Below are positions 1 to 10,519 of a stretch of 64,000 bases of DNA, in pieces (the stretch's first letter is position 1; each line of letters starts with the position of its first letter). Position numbers and translations under genes: made by a program. The notes beneath the pieces were generated by a model. The model saw only the letters and a program-made list of their open reading frames with translations. It did not search any database and was not told the DNA's origin. This DNA is from Euborellia annulipes (taxonomy: Eukaryota > Arthropoda > Insecta > Dermaptera > Anisolabididae): positions 1-64,000 of the forward strand of contig JAKCPI010015324.1 of the NCBI GenBank assembly GCA_023213315.1. Reading direction: 5' to 3'.

Positions 1-645
1 GAGTTCAAAAGATTGGATTGAAATAGTGAAAGAATAAAAGAATTTGAGGTTCAGAAATTCTCTAATGAGCAACGCAGCTAGTTTTTGTTTCAATTTTTAT
101 TATTAAATATAAAGTGCCAGGGCCAACGTTTCGGTCGCATATAGGACCATCATCCAGGGCTAAAATACAACAGACAAAATCAAACATAGATCACAAATTC
201 TTCTTAATTGCACATTACATAATTTATTACAGTATTGTTATATAAAATATTTACCCAAGCCATTGTCGTGTATCATGTATCCTCGTGGTCATATTGGTCA
301 GAGAAATTATTACCAATGCAATAGACCCAATGACCAAATTAATAGAACAGTGTGTTATTATGGACTGAGATCGAGTGATTGAAAATTATTTCTTTTTACA
401 TACAGTTAAATAATAGATTTTTATCATTTTAGTTATTTTTAATCAGAATTAATAAATCATATTATATAATTAGAAATAAAGGAAGAAAGAAAGAAATATT
501 TTCAATTAGCATATAAATACCCTTTTGATCAATTTAACTCAACTATTTTATAATCCAGAAATATTAATTTATTAAATTTATTAAAGGACATTTCGATATG
601 ACCGAATTGTGGAATTGAAGTCTTGCTTGAAATTAACAGTTTGAT

Positions 646-905
646 TTATAAATATAAATATATTCTCAAGAACCTCTCTCTTAAACTTATTTGATTCAAA
701 AGCCAAAATTTCGGTCCCGTCAAAGTTAAAAGTATGTCCTGTCTCAAGGGTGTGGGCAGACAGGGCAATATAATCTTCTTTTTAGAGATATTATATTTAT
801 GTTGGTAAATTCGTTTATGTAAATATTGACCTGTCATGCCCACATAACTTAGGTTACATCCTTGACAATTGATTTTATATATCAGGTTGCTATTTTTTTA
901 AAAAA
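646..905 (-). pseudogene. GIY-YIG endonuclease remnant of PLE, minus copy
   Basis: YVGMTGQYLHKRIYQHK, the core of a GIY-YIG nuclease, is intact here. The frame is broken soon after it by a 1-nt loss in an A-run, so the second half is out of frame. PLEs use this endonuclease for target nicking. Confidence 0.65.
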
Positions 906-959
906 GGTGTAGGTGTTTTATTGTTATACATATACGCCAAGGTGTTAATAGGCTTAAAG

Positions 960-1526
960 CTAACTTTTTAAGTTAGGAATGTAGCTAACAATTAAATTTT
1001 TAAGTTTTTCACTCAAGCCACTTATATAAGTTAAACTCCTATATATCGGCAAAATGAAGTCATTACTGTGTCCATCTGGTATGGAGACCGGCGTCTTCTG
1101 TTGAAATTTTAACCTGTGGTTATATAGCTTCAATATTTTCTCAGTGAAATGTCTTGGGTAGTGGTTCACACTCAATAATTGTTTAACTTTTACAATTGCT
1201 TCTTTTTTATATTGGTCATCAGATAATCTATCTGCTCTAGTTATCAAATTAAATATTAAATTCTGTTTATGCAACAATGGATGATTCGAATAATAACTTA
1301 ATATTCTCTCGGACTTTACTTGCCTTCTATTCCACTTCGAGTAAATTTTATCATTATCTCTGACCAATCTCAAGTCAAGGAAATCCAGCACCCCATTAAT
1401 CTCTATTTCTTCAGTAAATTTTATATGATCATCCAGCGAATTCATGATGTTAAGGGTTGGAATAACCATATCATTTGGCATTGCTGTTATGATATCATCC
1501 ACATATTTGTATAAGAAGGGACTCAT
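960..1526 (-). pseudogene. Penelope-like reverse transcriptase fragment
   Basis: A 188-codon open frame beginning MSPFLYKYVDDIITAMPND. YVDD is the RT catalytic box. Later segments (GVLDFLDLRLVRDND, SERILSYYSNHP, PRHFTEKILKLYNHR) fit the thumb/linker region of PLE polymerases. The fingers and palm N-terminal to YVDD are missing, so the copy is 5'-truncated and not functional. Confidence 0.75.
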
Positions 1527-1724
1527 AGGGAAAAAGGCTGGTATAACTTGTAAGCACAGTAATGCATTTGCCGATATATAGGAGTTTAACTTATATAAGT
1601 GGCTTGAGTGAAAACTTAAAAATTTAATTGTTAGCTACATTCCTAACTTAAAAGTTAGCTTTAAGCCTATTAACACCTTGGGTATATATATAACAATAAA
1701 ACACCTACACCCTTTTAAAAATAG

Positions 1725-2032
1725 CAACCTGATATATAAAATCAATTGTCAAGGATGTAACCTAAGATGTGGGCATGACAGGTCAATATTTACATAAACG
1801 AATTTACCAACATAAATATAATATCTCTAAAAAAGAAGATTATATTGCCCTGTCTGCTCACACCCTTGAGACAGGACATACTTTTAACTTTGACGGGACC
1901 GAAATTTTGGCTTTTGAATCAAATAAGTTTAAGAGAGAGGTTCTTGAGAATATATTTATATTTATAAATCAAACTGTTAATTTCAAGCAAGACTTCAATT
2001 CCACAATTCGGTCATATCGAAATGTCCTTTAA
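1725..2032 (+). pseudogene. GIY-YIG endonuclease remnant of PLE, plus copy
   Basis: This copy keeps the second half of the domain (SAHTLETGHTFNFD, AFESNKFKREVLENIFI). It has lost 2 nt just before the GMTGQ motif, so the first half is out of frame. The damage is in a different place from the minus copy, so the two decayed independently. Confidence 0.7.
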
Positions 2033-2448
2033 TAAATTTAATAAATTAATATTTCTGGATTATAAAATAGTTGAGTTAAATTGATCAAAAGGGTATTTAT
2101 ATGCTAATTGAAAATATTTCTTTCTTTCTTCCTTTATTTCTAATTATATAATATGATTTATTAATTCTGATTAAAAATAACTAAAATGATAAAAATCTAT
2201 TATTTAACTGTATGTAAAAGAAATATTTTCATTCACTCGCTCTCAGTCCATAATAACACACTGGTTCTATTAATTTGGTCATTGAGTCTATTGCATTGGT
2301 AATAATTTCTTTGACCAATATGACCACGAGGAATGATACATTGACAATGGCTTGGGTAAATGTTTTATATAATAATACTGTAATAAATTATGTAATGTGC
2401 AATTAAGAAGAATTTGTGATCTATGTTTGATTTTATCTGTTGTATTTT

Positions 2449-2490
2449 AGCCCTGATGATGGTCCTATATGCGACCGAAACGTTGGCCCT
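2449..2490 (+). ncRNA. Hammerhead-ribozyme-like motif in PLE terminal region
   Basis: CTGATGA at 2453-2459, stem II GGTC (2461-2464)/GACC (2473-2476), GAAAC at 2477-2481, then GTT. Stem III is reduced to two pairs with no loop; stem I has GCC/GGC. The mirror copy at 121-163 has one extra base in the CTGATGA box. Confidence 0.55.
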
Positions 2491-2777
2491 GGCACTTTAT
2501 ATTTAATAATAAAAATTGAAACAAAAACTAGCTGCGTTGCTCATTAGAGAATTTCTGAACCTCAAATAAATCATATCAGCTATATACCTCAACTAAATCT
2601 AAAAAGAATAAATAAAAAATCTGGTGTGACTGGTTGCACAGCACACAAGTTTCTCTTACTTTCGGTAATTGAAATTGTTAGATTTTGACTCACAGCCACC
2701 AAATCTCATTTAATTGAAATTGTGCTGGCTAAATGCAACGGGAGTGCAACATTGTAGAAAATGAATGGAATCCCTCC

Positions 2778-3085
2778 GGCCCCTTTCACACGCAGTCAAC
2801 TCGTCCGACTGGCGGATTCACCCCAGGCACATGTGCCACTCGCGTTCTCATCCCCACTGGTTCACACATTAGTAAATTAGTTGCCTAGCGGATCCCATAG
2901 AACATGGATGAAAAATATTTTGAAATCGAGCGATTTGCCGATCTGACTCTGGCGGGGAAATTACATAAGTTGCCTCGTGTGAATACGAGTCTTCAGACGG
3001 CAGTCAATTTCCAGGCAACTAGTTTAGTGAACTAGTGGTTTTCAATCAACTAGTTCCCTCGAATCCTCCCCGTGTGAAACCAGCT
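2778..3085. mobile_element. Short TIR element inserted within the repeat cluster
   Basis: The left end has CCTTTCACACG and the right end CGTGTGAAACC, facing each other. Between them is a 43-codon ORF starting MDEKYFEIERF. The ends resemble PIF/Harbinger-like MITEs, but no clear target duplication was read. Confidence 0.4.
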
Positions 3086-4601
3086 TTAAGTGAGCTTCAA
3101 AAGATTTCAAAGGCAAAATGAGAATATACATTTTAAAGAGCATCTAAAAAATAACTGATTTTTGAATTTTTACTTTCTCTTACCTATGTATATATGTAAT
3201 ATACATATATATAGAGAGAAAGTATTGGATTCATGTCAAAAATTCGATGTCGAGATTTTGATGGATCTTCACGTTTTGAGGTCCCCTGAATCCAAAAAAG
3301 TGGTTTTCGCGACATGGTCTGTCTGTGTGTGGGGGGTGTGTGGGTGTGTGTGTCTGTGTTCAATTTTAAGCATGAAGGAATTGAGCTACGAGGTTGAAAT
3401 TCTATATTTAACTTAAACACCCCCGGGACCGGAAAAATAAGCTTTTAATCAAAATCGGCCAAAGATTACTAGTACTTTACTGATGTACTTTTTCAGTTTT
3501 TTTCGATTTTCTCAAATTTCCTCCAACGATTTTTTTTTAAATTCAAAAATCAATTATTTTTTAGATGCTCTTTAAAATGTATATTCTCATTTGCGATTGA
3601 AATCTTCTGAAGACCACTTTACTCTTGTATTTCATAGGGAAGATAGGAGAAATGGTTGCCATGGTAACAAAATATAAATATTTTCCCATACTTATAAATT
3701 TTACATCTGAATTCAAATGTTCCGTACTGTCGGGAACTAAATATATGTCGACACAAAAAATCTGGTGTGACAAGCACAGTACACAACTTTCGATTACCGA
3801 AGGTAAGAGAAAGTTGTGTGCTGTGCGCCAGTCACACCAGATTTTTTATTTTAAAATCGTTGGATTTTCCTCACGGACGCAGGCACACACTCACATACAG
3901 ACTGACCATGATGCCAAAACCACTTTTTTGGACTCAGAGGACCAGAAAACATGTATTTCCATCAAAATTTCGACATCGAATTATATTTTCTCTTACCTAT
4001 ATGTATATGTTAATATACATTTAAATATATATATATAAAGTATTGGATTCATGTCAAAAATTCGATGTCGAGATTTTGATGGATATACACGTTTTGAGGT
4101 CCCTGAATTCAAAAAATCTGGTGTGACTGGCGCACAGCACACAACTTTCTCTTACCTTCGGTAATCGAAAGTTGTGTACTGTGCTTGTCACACAAGATTT
4201 TTTTGTGTCGACATATATTTAGTTCCCGACAGTACGGAACATTTGAATTCAGATGTAAAATTTATAAGTATGGGAAAATATTTATATTTTGTTACCATGG
4301 CAACCATTTCTCCTATCTTCCCTATGAAATACAAGAGTAAAGTGGTCTTCAGAAGATTTCAATCGCAAAATGAGAATATACATTTTAAAGAGCATCTAAA
4401 AAATAATTGATTTTTGAATTTAAAAAAAAATCGTTGGAGCAAATTTTGAGAAAATCGAAAAAAACTGAAAAAGTACATCAGTAAAGTACTAGTAATCTTT
4501 GGCCGATTTTGATTAAAAGCTTATTTTTCCGGTCCCGGGGGTGTTTAAGTTAAATATAGAATTTCAACCTCGTAGCTCAATTCCTTCATGCTTAAAATTG
4601 A

Positions 4602-4620
4602 ACACACACACACACACCCC

Positions 4621-4712
<92 letters not shown>
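4602..4712. repeat. (CA)n/(GA)n microsatellite
   Basis: About 45 CA units followed by about 9 GA units inside a copy of the fold-back family. Other family copies have short CA/GT runs at the same place, so the expansion grew from a seed within the element. Confidence 0.9.
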
Positions 4713-5359
4713 CAGACAGACCATGTCGCGAAAACCACTTTTTTGGATTCAGGGGGACCTCAAAACGTGAAGATCCATCAAAATCTCGACATCGAATTTT
4801 TGACATGAATCCAATACTTTCTCTCTATATATATATATTACATATATACATAGGTAAGAGAAAGTAAAAAGTGGTCTGTCTGTCTGGGTTCAATTTAAAA
4901 AGCATGAAGGAATTGAGCTAGGAGGTTGAAATTTTATATTTAAGTTAGACACCCCCCGGTGGAGCATGAAAATAAGCTTTTAATCAAAATTGGCAATAGA
5001 GTACTAATACTTTGCTAATGTACTTTTTCGGTTTTTTTCGATTTTCTCAAAATTTGCTCCATCGATTTTTATTAAAATTCAAAAATCAATTATTTTTTAG
5101 ACTCTTTAGAATGTATATTCTCATTTTACCATTGAAATCTTCTGAAGACCACTTTACTCTTGTAGTTCATAGGAAGGATAGGAGAAATAGTTGCCATGGT
5201 AACAAAATATAAATATTTCCCCCGTTTATAAATTTTATATCAAGAATTCAAATGTGCCGTACTGTCGGAAATATATGTCGACACAAAAAATCTGGTGTGA
5301 CAAGCACAGAACACAAATTTCTCTCACCAAAAGTTATGTGCTGTGCGACAATGATATAT

Positions 5360-6776
5360 ATTTTGTTTTGGAAGAATTTTTTTTCATTGATATACAAAAT
5401 CCATTTTCATAATTATTATTTATTTTTTTTTTACAATTATTACATCAATATTTACAAAAATGTATGAAATTTATATAAAATCCGTCTCGAATTTTTTCTA
5501 ATTGTAATATGTTAATTTTTCTTTTTAATCTCTAAGGAGAGTGTGAGTTTATAATATTTATAGATGAATAACATTCAATTGGCGAATATTTTAATTATAA
5601 AAATGATCAAGAAAAATCAAATATTATTAATTAATAACTAGAACATATTGACTTTTATTATTATTATTATATATGAATATTTATGTATATATAAAAGTAA
5701 GAAAAATGGACCCGAAAGTGGGTTGCAAATGGAATTTTGTTGTGTGTGTGAGGGAGGGGAAGAAAATCTGAGATTCACCTGGAGGTTTAGAACTAAATTA
5801 ACATTTTAATCATCGGTTTTCATTTTAAATAATACTGATGAAAAAATTTTATATTTCAATAAAAAATATTAGATTGCCACCGGTTCAATAATCATATTAA
5901 AGGGAGTGAATCTCATTATTCATTAAAGTGAGAATATGTTAAAAAAGAATCCGTGCATTTCTGACGATGTCAATATATATTGTTTATGTGTGTTCGCGTG
6001 TATGTTTGTTTGTGTGTGTGTGTGTGTGTGTGCGCGCGCGCGTTGAGTTGAGGATATAATGAGAGTAAGTACATTAGAAATCAGAGTGGGGAGGGAAGGT
6101 TACTTCTATTCTACTCGTATCACAATTTTTTTCGGCTTTTTGGATAAAATTATTCATAATTTGGTTTTTTTTTTTTTTGAGAATTTAAAAAGAAAAATTG
6201 TTGAACGTTTAGTCGCATTAGTTTTTAATATAATCTCTTAAGAAAAGGACTTCGAAGATGAGACGAAATTGAATGACGCATCCCGAAATTTTTGAGTGTT
6301 CTGTTAATATGGTTTCGATATGGGTTCATCACCACAGCGCGATATCTTATCCTGTAATTCGCGTAAAATACAGTGAACTTTTTTGAATTTAAATACAAGC
6401 CATGCAAATGTTTATAGAAAAGTACTGGCAAAACTGTAAACAGAGAAGATAAATCCCCCCTGAGGGGGCCAAGTCTTTTGAGCTCAAATCTTAGATTACC
6501 AATATGGGACCAGAAGCGACACCAGGATTTGCTCCTGGGGGGGTTTGAAAAAATTAAACAGAAGAAAATTTCACAAAAAAAGATGTCGGGGGAGGGGGGC
6601 TGGAGTCCCCCCCCCCCCCCTCCGCCCCTCTAGCTACGTGCTTGAGCAATGCAAAAACAAAATTCAATTTTAATATAAACAAATAAAAAAAAATTTACCA
6701 ACACTTTTTTTTTTTTAAATAAAAAGACAGAATTCTATTTTTTTGCTTTTCTATTTGTAATAAGAATTTTTCATAG
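5360..6776. other. Gene-free AT-rich stretch
   Basis: No convincing coding frame. It holds a (TG)n(CG)n run at about 6008-6042 and, at 6474-6650, a low-complexity element with runs of G and C that resembles other GC-run MITE pieces in the window. Confidence 0.6.
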
Positions 6777-6777
6777 C

Positions 6778-6976
6778 TCAGGGGCCCCTCTTGTGGGTTC
6801 GTGGATGGCGACCATACTTTTCTGTTCTTTACATGCCAGTCTCTTCCATTCTATATTTTACAACCGTCAGACCGTGCAACCGGCCGGCCTGTACTATTCC
6901 TTCCCGGCCGCAAAAACCCATGAATACAGCCGACCCCGCACAGCGAGACTAAAGCGAAGAAAAAAGAAGAATAAGA
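6778..6976 (+). repeat. GC-rich SINE-like repeat (family A), copy 1
   Basis: Starts CTCAGGGGCCC, contains CGTGGATGGCGACC and CAGACCGTGC, and ends in an A/GAA-rich tail after GCGAAGA. Diverged against the other copies. Confidence 0.65.
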
Positions 6977-8605
6977 ATTTTACATAATAAAATATATAGA
7001 AATTTGTATTTTTTTTCTCTCTTGGGAGGGGGGGGAGGGGTTAAAACCCTAAACCCTCCCCTGGTTGCGCCACTGGGTCGGACTAAGCCGAACGAACAAC
7101 TTTGCTTGCTGTTCTAAGAAATAATTGTGGTCCTTATATAGTTTTTTTAATAATGCCTCTCAAAGCGAAAAATTTTATCAAAATATGAAATACAATAAAT
7201 AATATTAAAAATAAAATAAATAAATAGATATAGCCCTGGGCCCCGGAAGCCTCTCGGCGGCTCTGGTTATAAGACCATGACATTCAAAGTAATTCACTTT
7301 ATTTTTAAATGCGTCATCTTCTACATCCTCTGTCTGTTTTTAATTTATTTGTATAAGTTACCATATTTCATTTTGTGTTATGATTAGGTAGCTAAAATTA
7401 AAATTTGTAAAGAAAATACAACAAAAGCTCCTTCATCAGTCTTCTCAGGTCTCTGGCACATAGATAAGCCTGAAGTTACAATGCAAGTGAATTCTGACGA
7501 GTTCGAATGTGGCGAATCTGAGCTTTTCATCAGTATATCAGTCCACTGTAACCTTAGCTTAAAACGATTCGAGATCGTATTAATCAGATCTTCGAACCGA
7601 AATATAAAAAATTATTTTTAACACCTTGAAATTATCATTTTTTTTCTTGGAATCTTTTAATAAAATTTACATAACACAGAATTAGTACCTGAAACATGTT
7701 ATTTATACAAATAAATTAACATGAAAGCTATAACAATTATATTTATAAAATATTTTGTTAACATATCGAGATTATTTTGTGGAAATATAGGCTCTAGTAG
7801 TTTATCTTTGACTGAATATGAAATATCCAACCTTTTTATAAAATACAATTTTTTTGTGATGATATAGACGGAATGCATTCCGAAACGTTTCTTAATTTAT
7901 CCCTTTAAATTTACAAATTCAATTTCTCTCCAAATATCATATATTTATTGAGTATTGTCAATTTAATTTTTTTTTTTTAATTCTACAAAAAATTTTTTGT
8001 ACTTTTATTTTTTGAATCTAATTTCTCTCAACTCATTTCAAGATTTAGGAACTTAAAAAGTTTTGATCTCTGTATAAAATGCAAGTGATTCCGAAAAATA
8101 AAAGAAGAATTAATTGTGTGACTAGAAAAAAATTCAAATATAAAAAAAAAGGAGCGAAAAATTTCAGATATTTTCTTAATAAATGCCTTTGTGGAGTAAA
8201 ATTATACCTTATATTATTATATAGTAGAAAATAGAAGTTATTTTGCTTATCTGCGAATCCCTCGCGTGTGTGAATTTCCACCTCTACTCTAAAGTGATAT
8301 GAGTATAGGGAGATTCAAGATTTACGGCGTTCTTTACAAACATTTAATAGAAAGGGGCGAGCGGAGAAAAAAAATTTAAATTTAAAATCTACTACAGACT
8401 TTATATAGGCCCTAGTAATAATTTAGAAACTAAAGGCTTTTTAATATAAAAATTTAAAATATCTATTTTATATTTACTATATATTATATCACATTAAATA
8501 GAGAGTCAACCAAAAGAGATTTTTCATATAAATAAATCTTATTATCTAAAAAGAATAAATATCTTAGAAAATTCAGGAGTGTGAATTTTTTACAATGATC
8601 TTATT

Positions 8606-8803
8606 CAGGGTTGTAGCCAGAAGTGGATAAAAGGGTCCAACTCCCTCCGAAATCCCGAAAGAAATATATTAAACATGGTGTTATCAATAAAATTTTAAAT
8701 ACTGTTAGAAATAATAAAAAATATCTTATATTCTTTAAAATTTATTCATTTAGAAGGGGGATCATCCACCCCCTCGGGAAAAAGTTTTCTGGCTGCGGCT
8801 CTG
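8606..8803. mobile_element. MITE with TIR CAGGGTTGTAGCCAGAA
   Basis: Left end CAGGGTTGTAGCCAGAA and right end TTCTGGCTGCGGCTCTG are inverted repeats with two mismatches. The 198-bp interior is AT-rich and non-coding. Confidence 0.6.
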
Positions 8804-8825
8804 ATTTTGTTTTTAATCTGTAAGG

Positions 8826-9268
8826 CTGAACGCTCACCAATTGAGCAAAAACGTTTTCGGACAAAACGTTTTTGACCTCTTCTTCTGTCCTCGCCATTAT
8901 GAATCCCGCGGTGCGGGGTCGGCTACTAATCGTGCCTAAAACTGTTCTTTCAATGCTTTTCTATGGGTCAACGTACACAGAAGAAGCAAAACACAATTGA
9001 GCATGATTCGACATCATTGAACAAAATGTTTTGTCATTGAGCGTTTTGCTCAATCGGTGTGCGTTGGCATTGGACAAAATGTTCGGCCATTGGGCAAAAA
9101 ATGCCAACGCACACCGATTAGGCAAAAAAACGCTACAATGACAAAACATTTTGTTCAATAGCAAAACATTTTGCCTAATCGGTGTGCGTTGGCATTGAGC
9201 AAAACGTTTTGCTCTTTGGACAAAACGTTTTGACCAAGAGCGTTTTGCTCAACTGGTGTGCGTTCAGT
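8826..9268. repeat. Fold-back element built from AAAACGTTTTG palindromes
   Basis: The ends TGAACGCTCACCAATTGAGC and GCTCAACTGGTGTGCGTTCA are inverted repeats. Inside, GCAAAACGTTTTGC-like palindromes and CACCGATT units alternate in both directions. A fragment of GC-rich family A (minus, 8877-8932) interrupts it. Confidence 0.6.
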
Positions 9269-9269
9269 A

Positions 9270-10156
9270 CTCTAAGTACAGTGATGCATAACCCTTTATC
9301 TGTTAAAAGATGCCTAGGCTAAATTATTATAATCATTCAACAGTGGGTGATTCAGTATAAGAAGATTTTAAGATCTTTTTTTGTTGAACGATTGATAATA
9401 CTGATTTTTATCTATTTCACTATTTATGCTGAACACAAAATATTATGGATTATAAATATATTCTTTAATCTTTTAAATCTACTCTTAGGCAGCAAAATAT
9501 CTGGATTGTGCATCACTGTTCTAGATTATCTACAATAGATGAAATTAAGCTTCAAAATATTAACATGTGCTCTCTTTGTAGTACCAGATAATTCAAACTT
9601 TGTTATATAATAATAAAATATAACTCATTAACGTTGAGGTTTAAAGAAAAGTAGAATTTTTGGAATTAGGCACTCTCCAATTCAACTAATTAATGGAGAT
9701 TTTTGAATTTTTATAAAATAAATATAATAAATAGAATAAGTTTTAAGAAAATAAATTTAATATCACTTTTGTTAATGTATTTAGTGGGGTAAATAGAATT
9801 AAAATAAATAATAGTCTATTTAATAAATTACTAACCTCGTTAGTTTCTAGTTCTAAGAACGTAGAATATTTTTTCAAATTTTATATATATTAGAATCAAA
9901 TAAATTAGGAACGATATAAAATTCGAATTCAATTCTTGAATTTTATTAAATTATTCCCACAAAATATTTTCTCTCTTTTAGTTGACCATATTTTCATTTT
10001 TATTTTAAATAAATACTAAAAATAAACTAATATATATATATATATATATAAAGTAAATAAAAAGGTCATTTCTCGTTCTACAGATTCATATATGTTTTAT
10101 AAACTCATTTTTTTTGTAAGCCTATTGCATAATAAACTCCTAAACGTTTAGAAATA
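9270..10156. other. Gene-free AT-rich stretch downstream of DOCK-D
   Basis: Very AT-rich, with a (TA)n run near 10031-10050. No gene or recognisable element was seen. Confidence 0.6.
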
Positions 10157-10162
10157 TTTATT
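10157..10162 (-). terminator. Candidate polyadenylation signal of the DOCK-D gene
   Basis: AATAAA on the minus strand about 90 nt past the stop codon. It is the first such hexamer after the stop. In an AT-rich genome the hexamer alone is weak evidence. Confidence 0.45.
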
Positions 10163-10252
10163 TCTTTTTTGAATAGCTAAATAACCCTCGTTAGAACGCC
10201 TGTCTGCAGTCGGTTACCATTTGAGTGAGGGACGCGAGAAGAGCTGAGCCCG

Positions 10253-10519
10253 CTACGCACAACTGGCGTCGCTAAGAGAAGTCGAGAGCCTCTCGCACAT
10301 CTTATCAAAGTTATCTCTCAGCATCTGCTGGTAAGGAGCTTGTTCTGGAGCGACTAACTTAGCATTAACATCGAGGGCTGCGGCACAGACACGGATCAAA
10401 TCACGGAATAAATCACGAAGATCGTCAATCTTCTCCGGATTTTCGGAACATGATGAAACGTCGCTGTCAGCTGCTGCAGCTAGGAACACGTCAGCGTAAG
10501 CTAGAGGCCCCGCATGAAC
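10253..10519 (-). CDS. Ziz/DOCK9: DOCK-D exon 26, DHR2 nucleotide-sensor segment and C-terminus (residues 1946-2033)
   Basis: 267 nt including TAG at 10253-10255. It opens exactly at VHAGPLAYA, the lobe C segment whose first Val acts as the nucleotide sensor in DOCK9 (family knowledge). A helix with [19 protein letters not shown] follows. The tail after it is much shorter than in human DOCK9, ending in LSDASCA. Confidence 0.95.
   Translation of the reverse strand, partial: VHAGPLAYADVFLAAAADSDVSSCSENPEKIDDLRDLFRDLIRVCAAALDVNAKLVAPEQAPYQQMLRDNFDKMCERLSTSLSDASCA

Larger units (their letters stand above)
45..2565. mobile_element. Two truncated Penelope-like element copies, head to head (about 1-kb inverted repeat)
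   Basis: Positions 45-1053 are the reverse complement of 1567-2565. The 1054-1566 spacer belongs to the minus-strand copy. The minus-strand copy carries an RT remnant, a GIY-YIG remnant and the 3' region; the plus-strand copy carries only the last part. The outer ends hold the hammerhead-like motif. Partial, inverted copies of this sort are typical of Penelope-like elements. Confidence 0.8.
2616..5352. repeat. Cluster of AATCTGGTGTGAC fold-back repeat family, with about 600-bp inverted arms
   Basis: 3220-3770 is repeated in inverse at 4190-4835; further pieces lie at 2616-2680 and 4860-5352. Two hallmarks recur: a hairpin bounded by AATCTGGTGTGAC/GTCACACCAGATT, and a hairpin of CTTTCTCTTACC with TATA repeats and GAGAGAAAGTATTGG. 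The family recurs across the window. No coding capacity is visible; the class is unknown. Confidence 0.7.

Noticed and set aside
4541..4867. Protein with His/Thr repeats (and Cys/Val repeats on the other strand)
   Set aside because: It is translation of the CA microsatellite within a repeat element.
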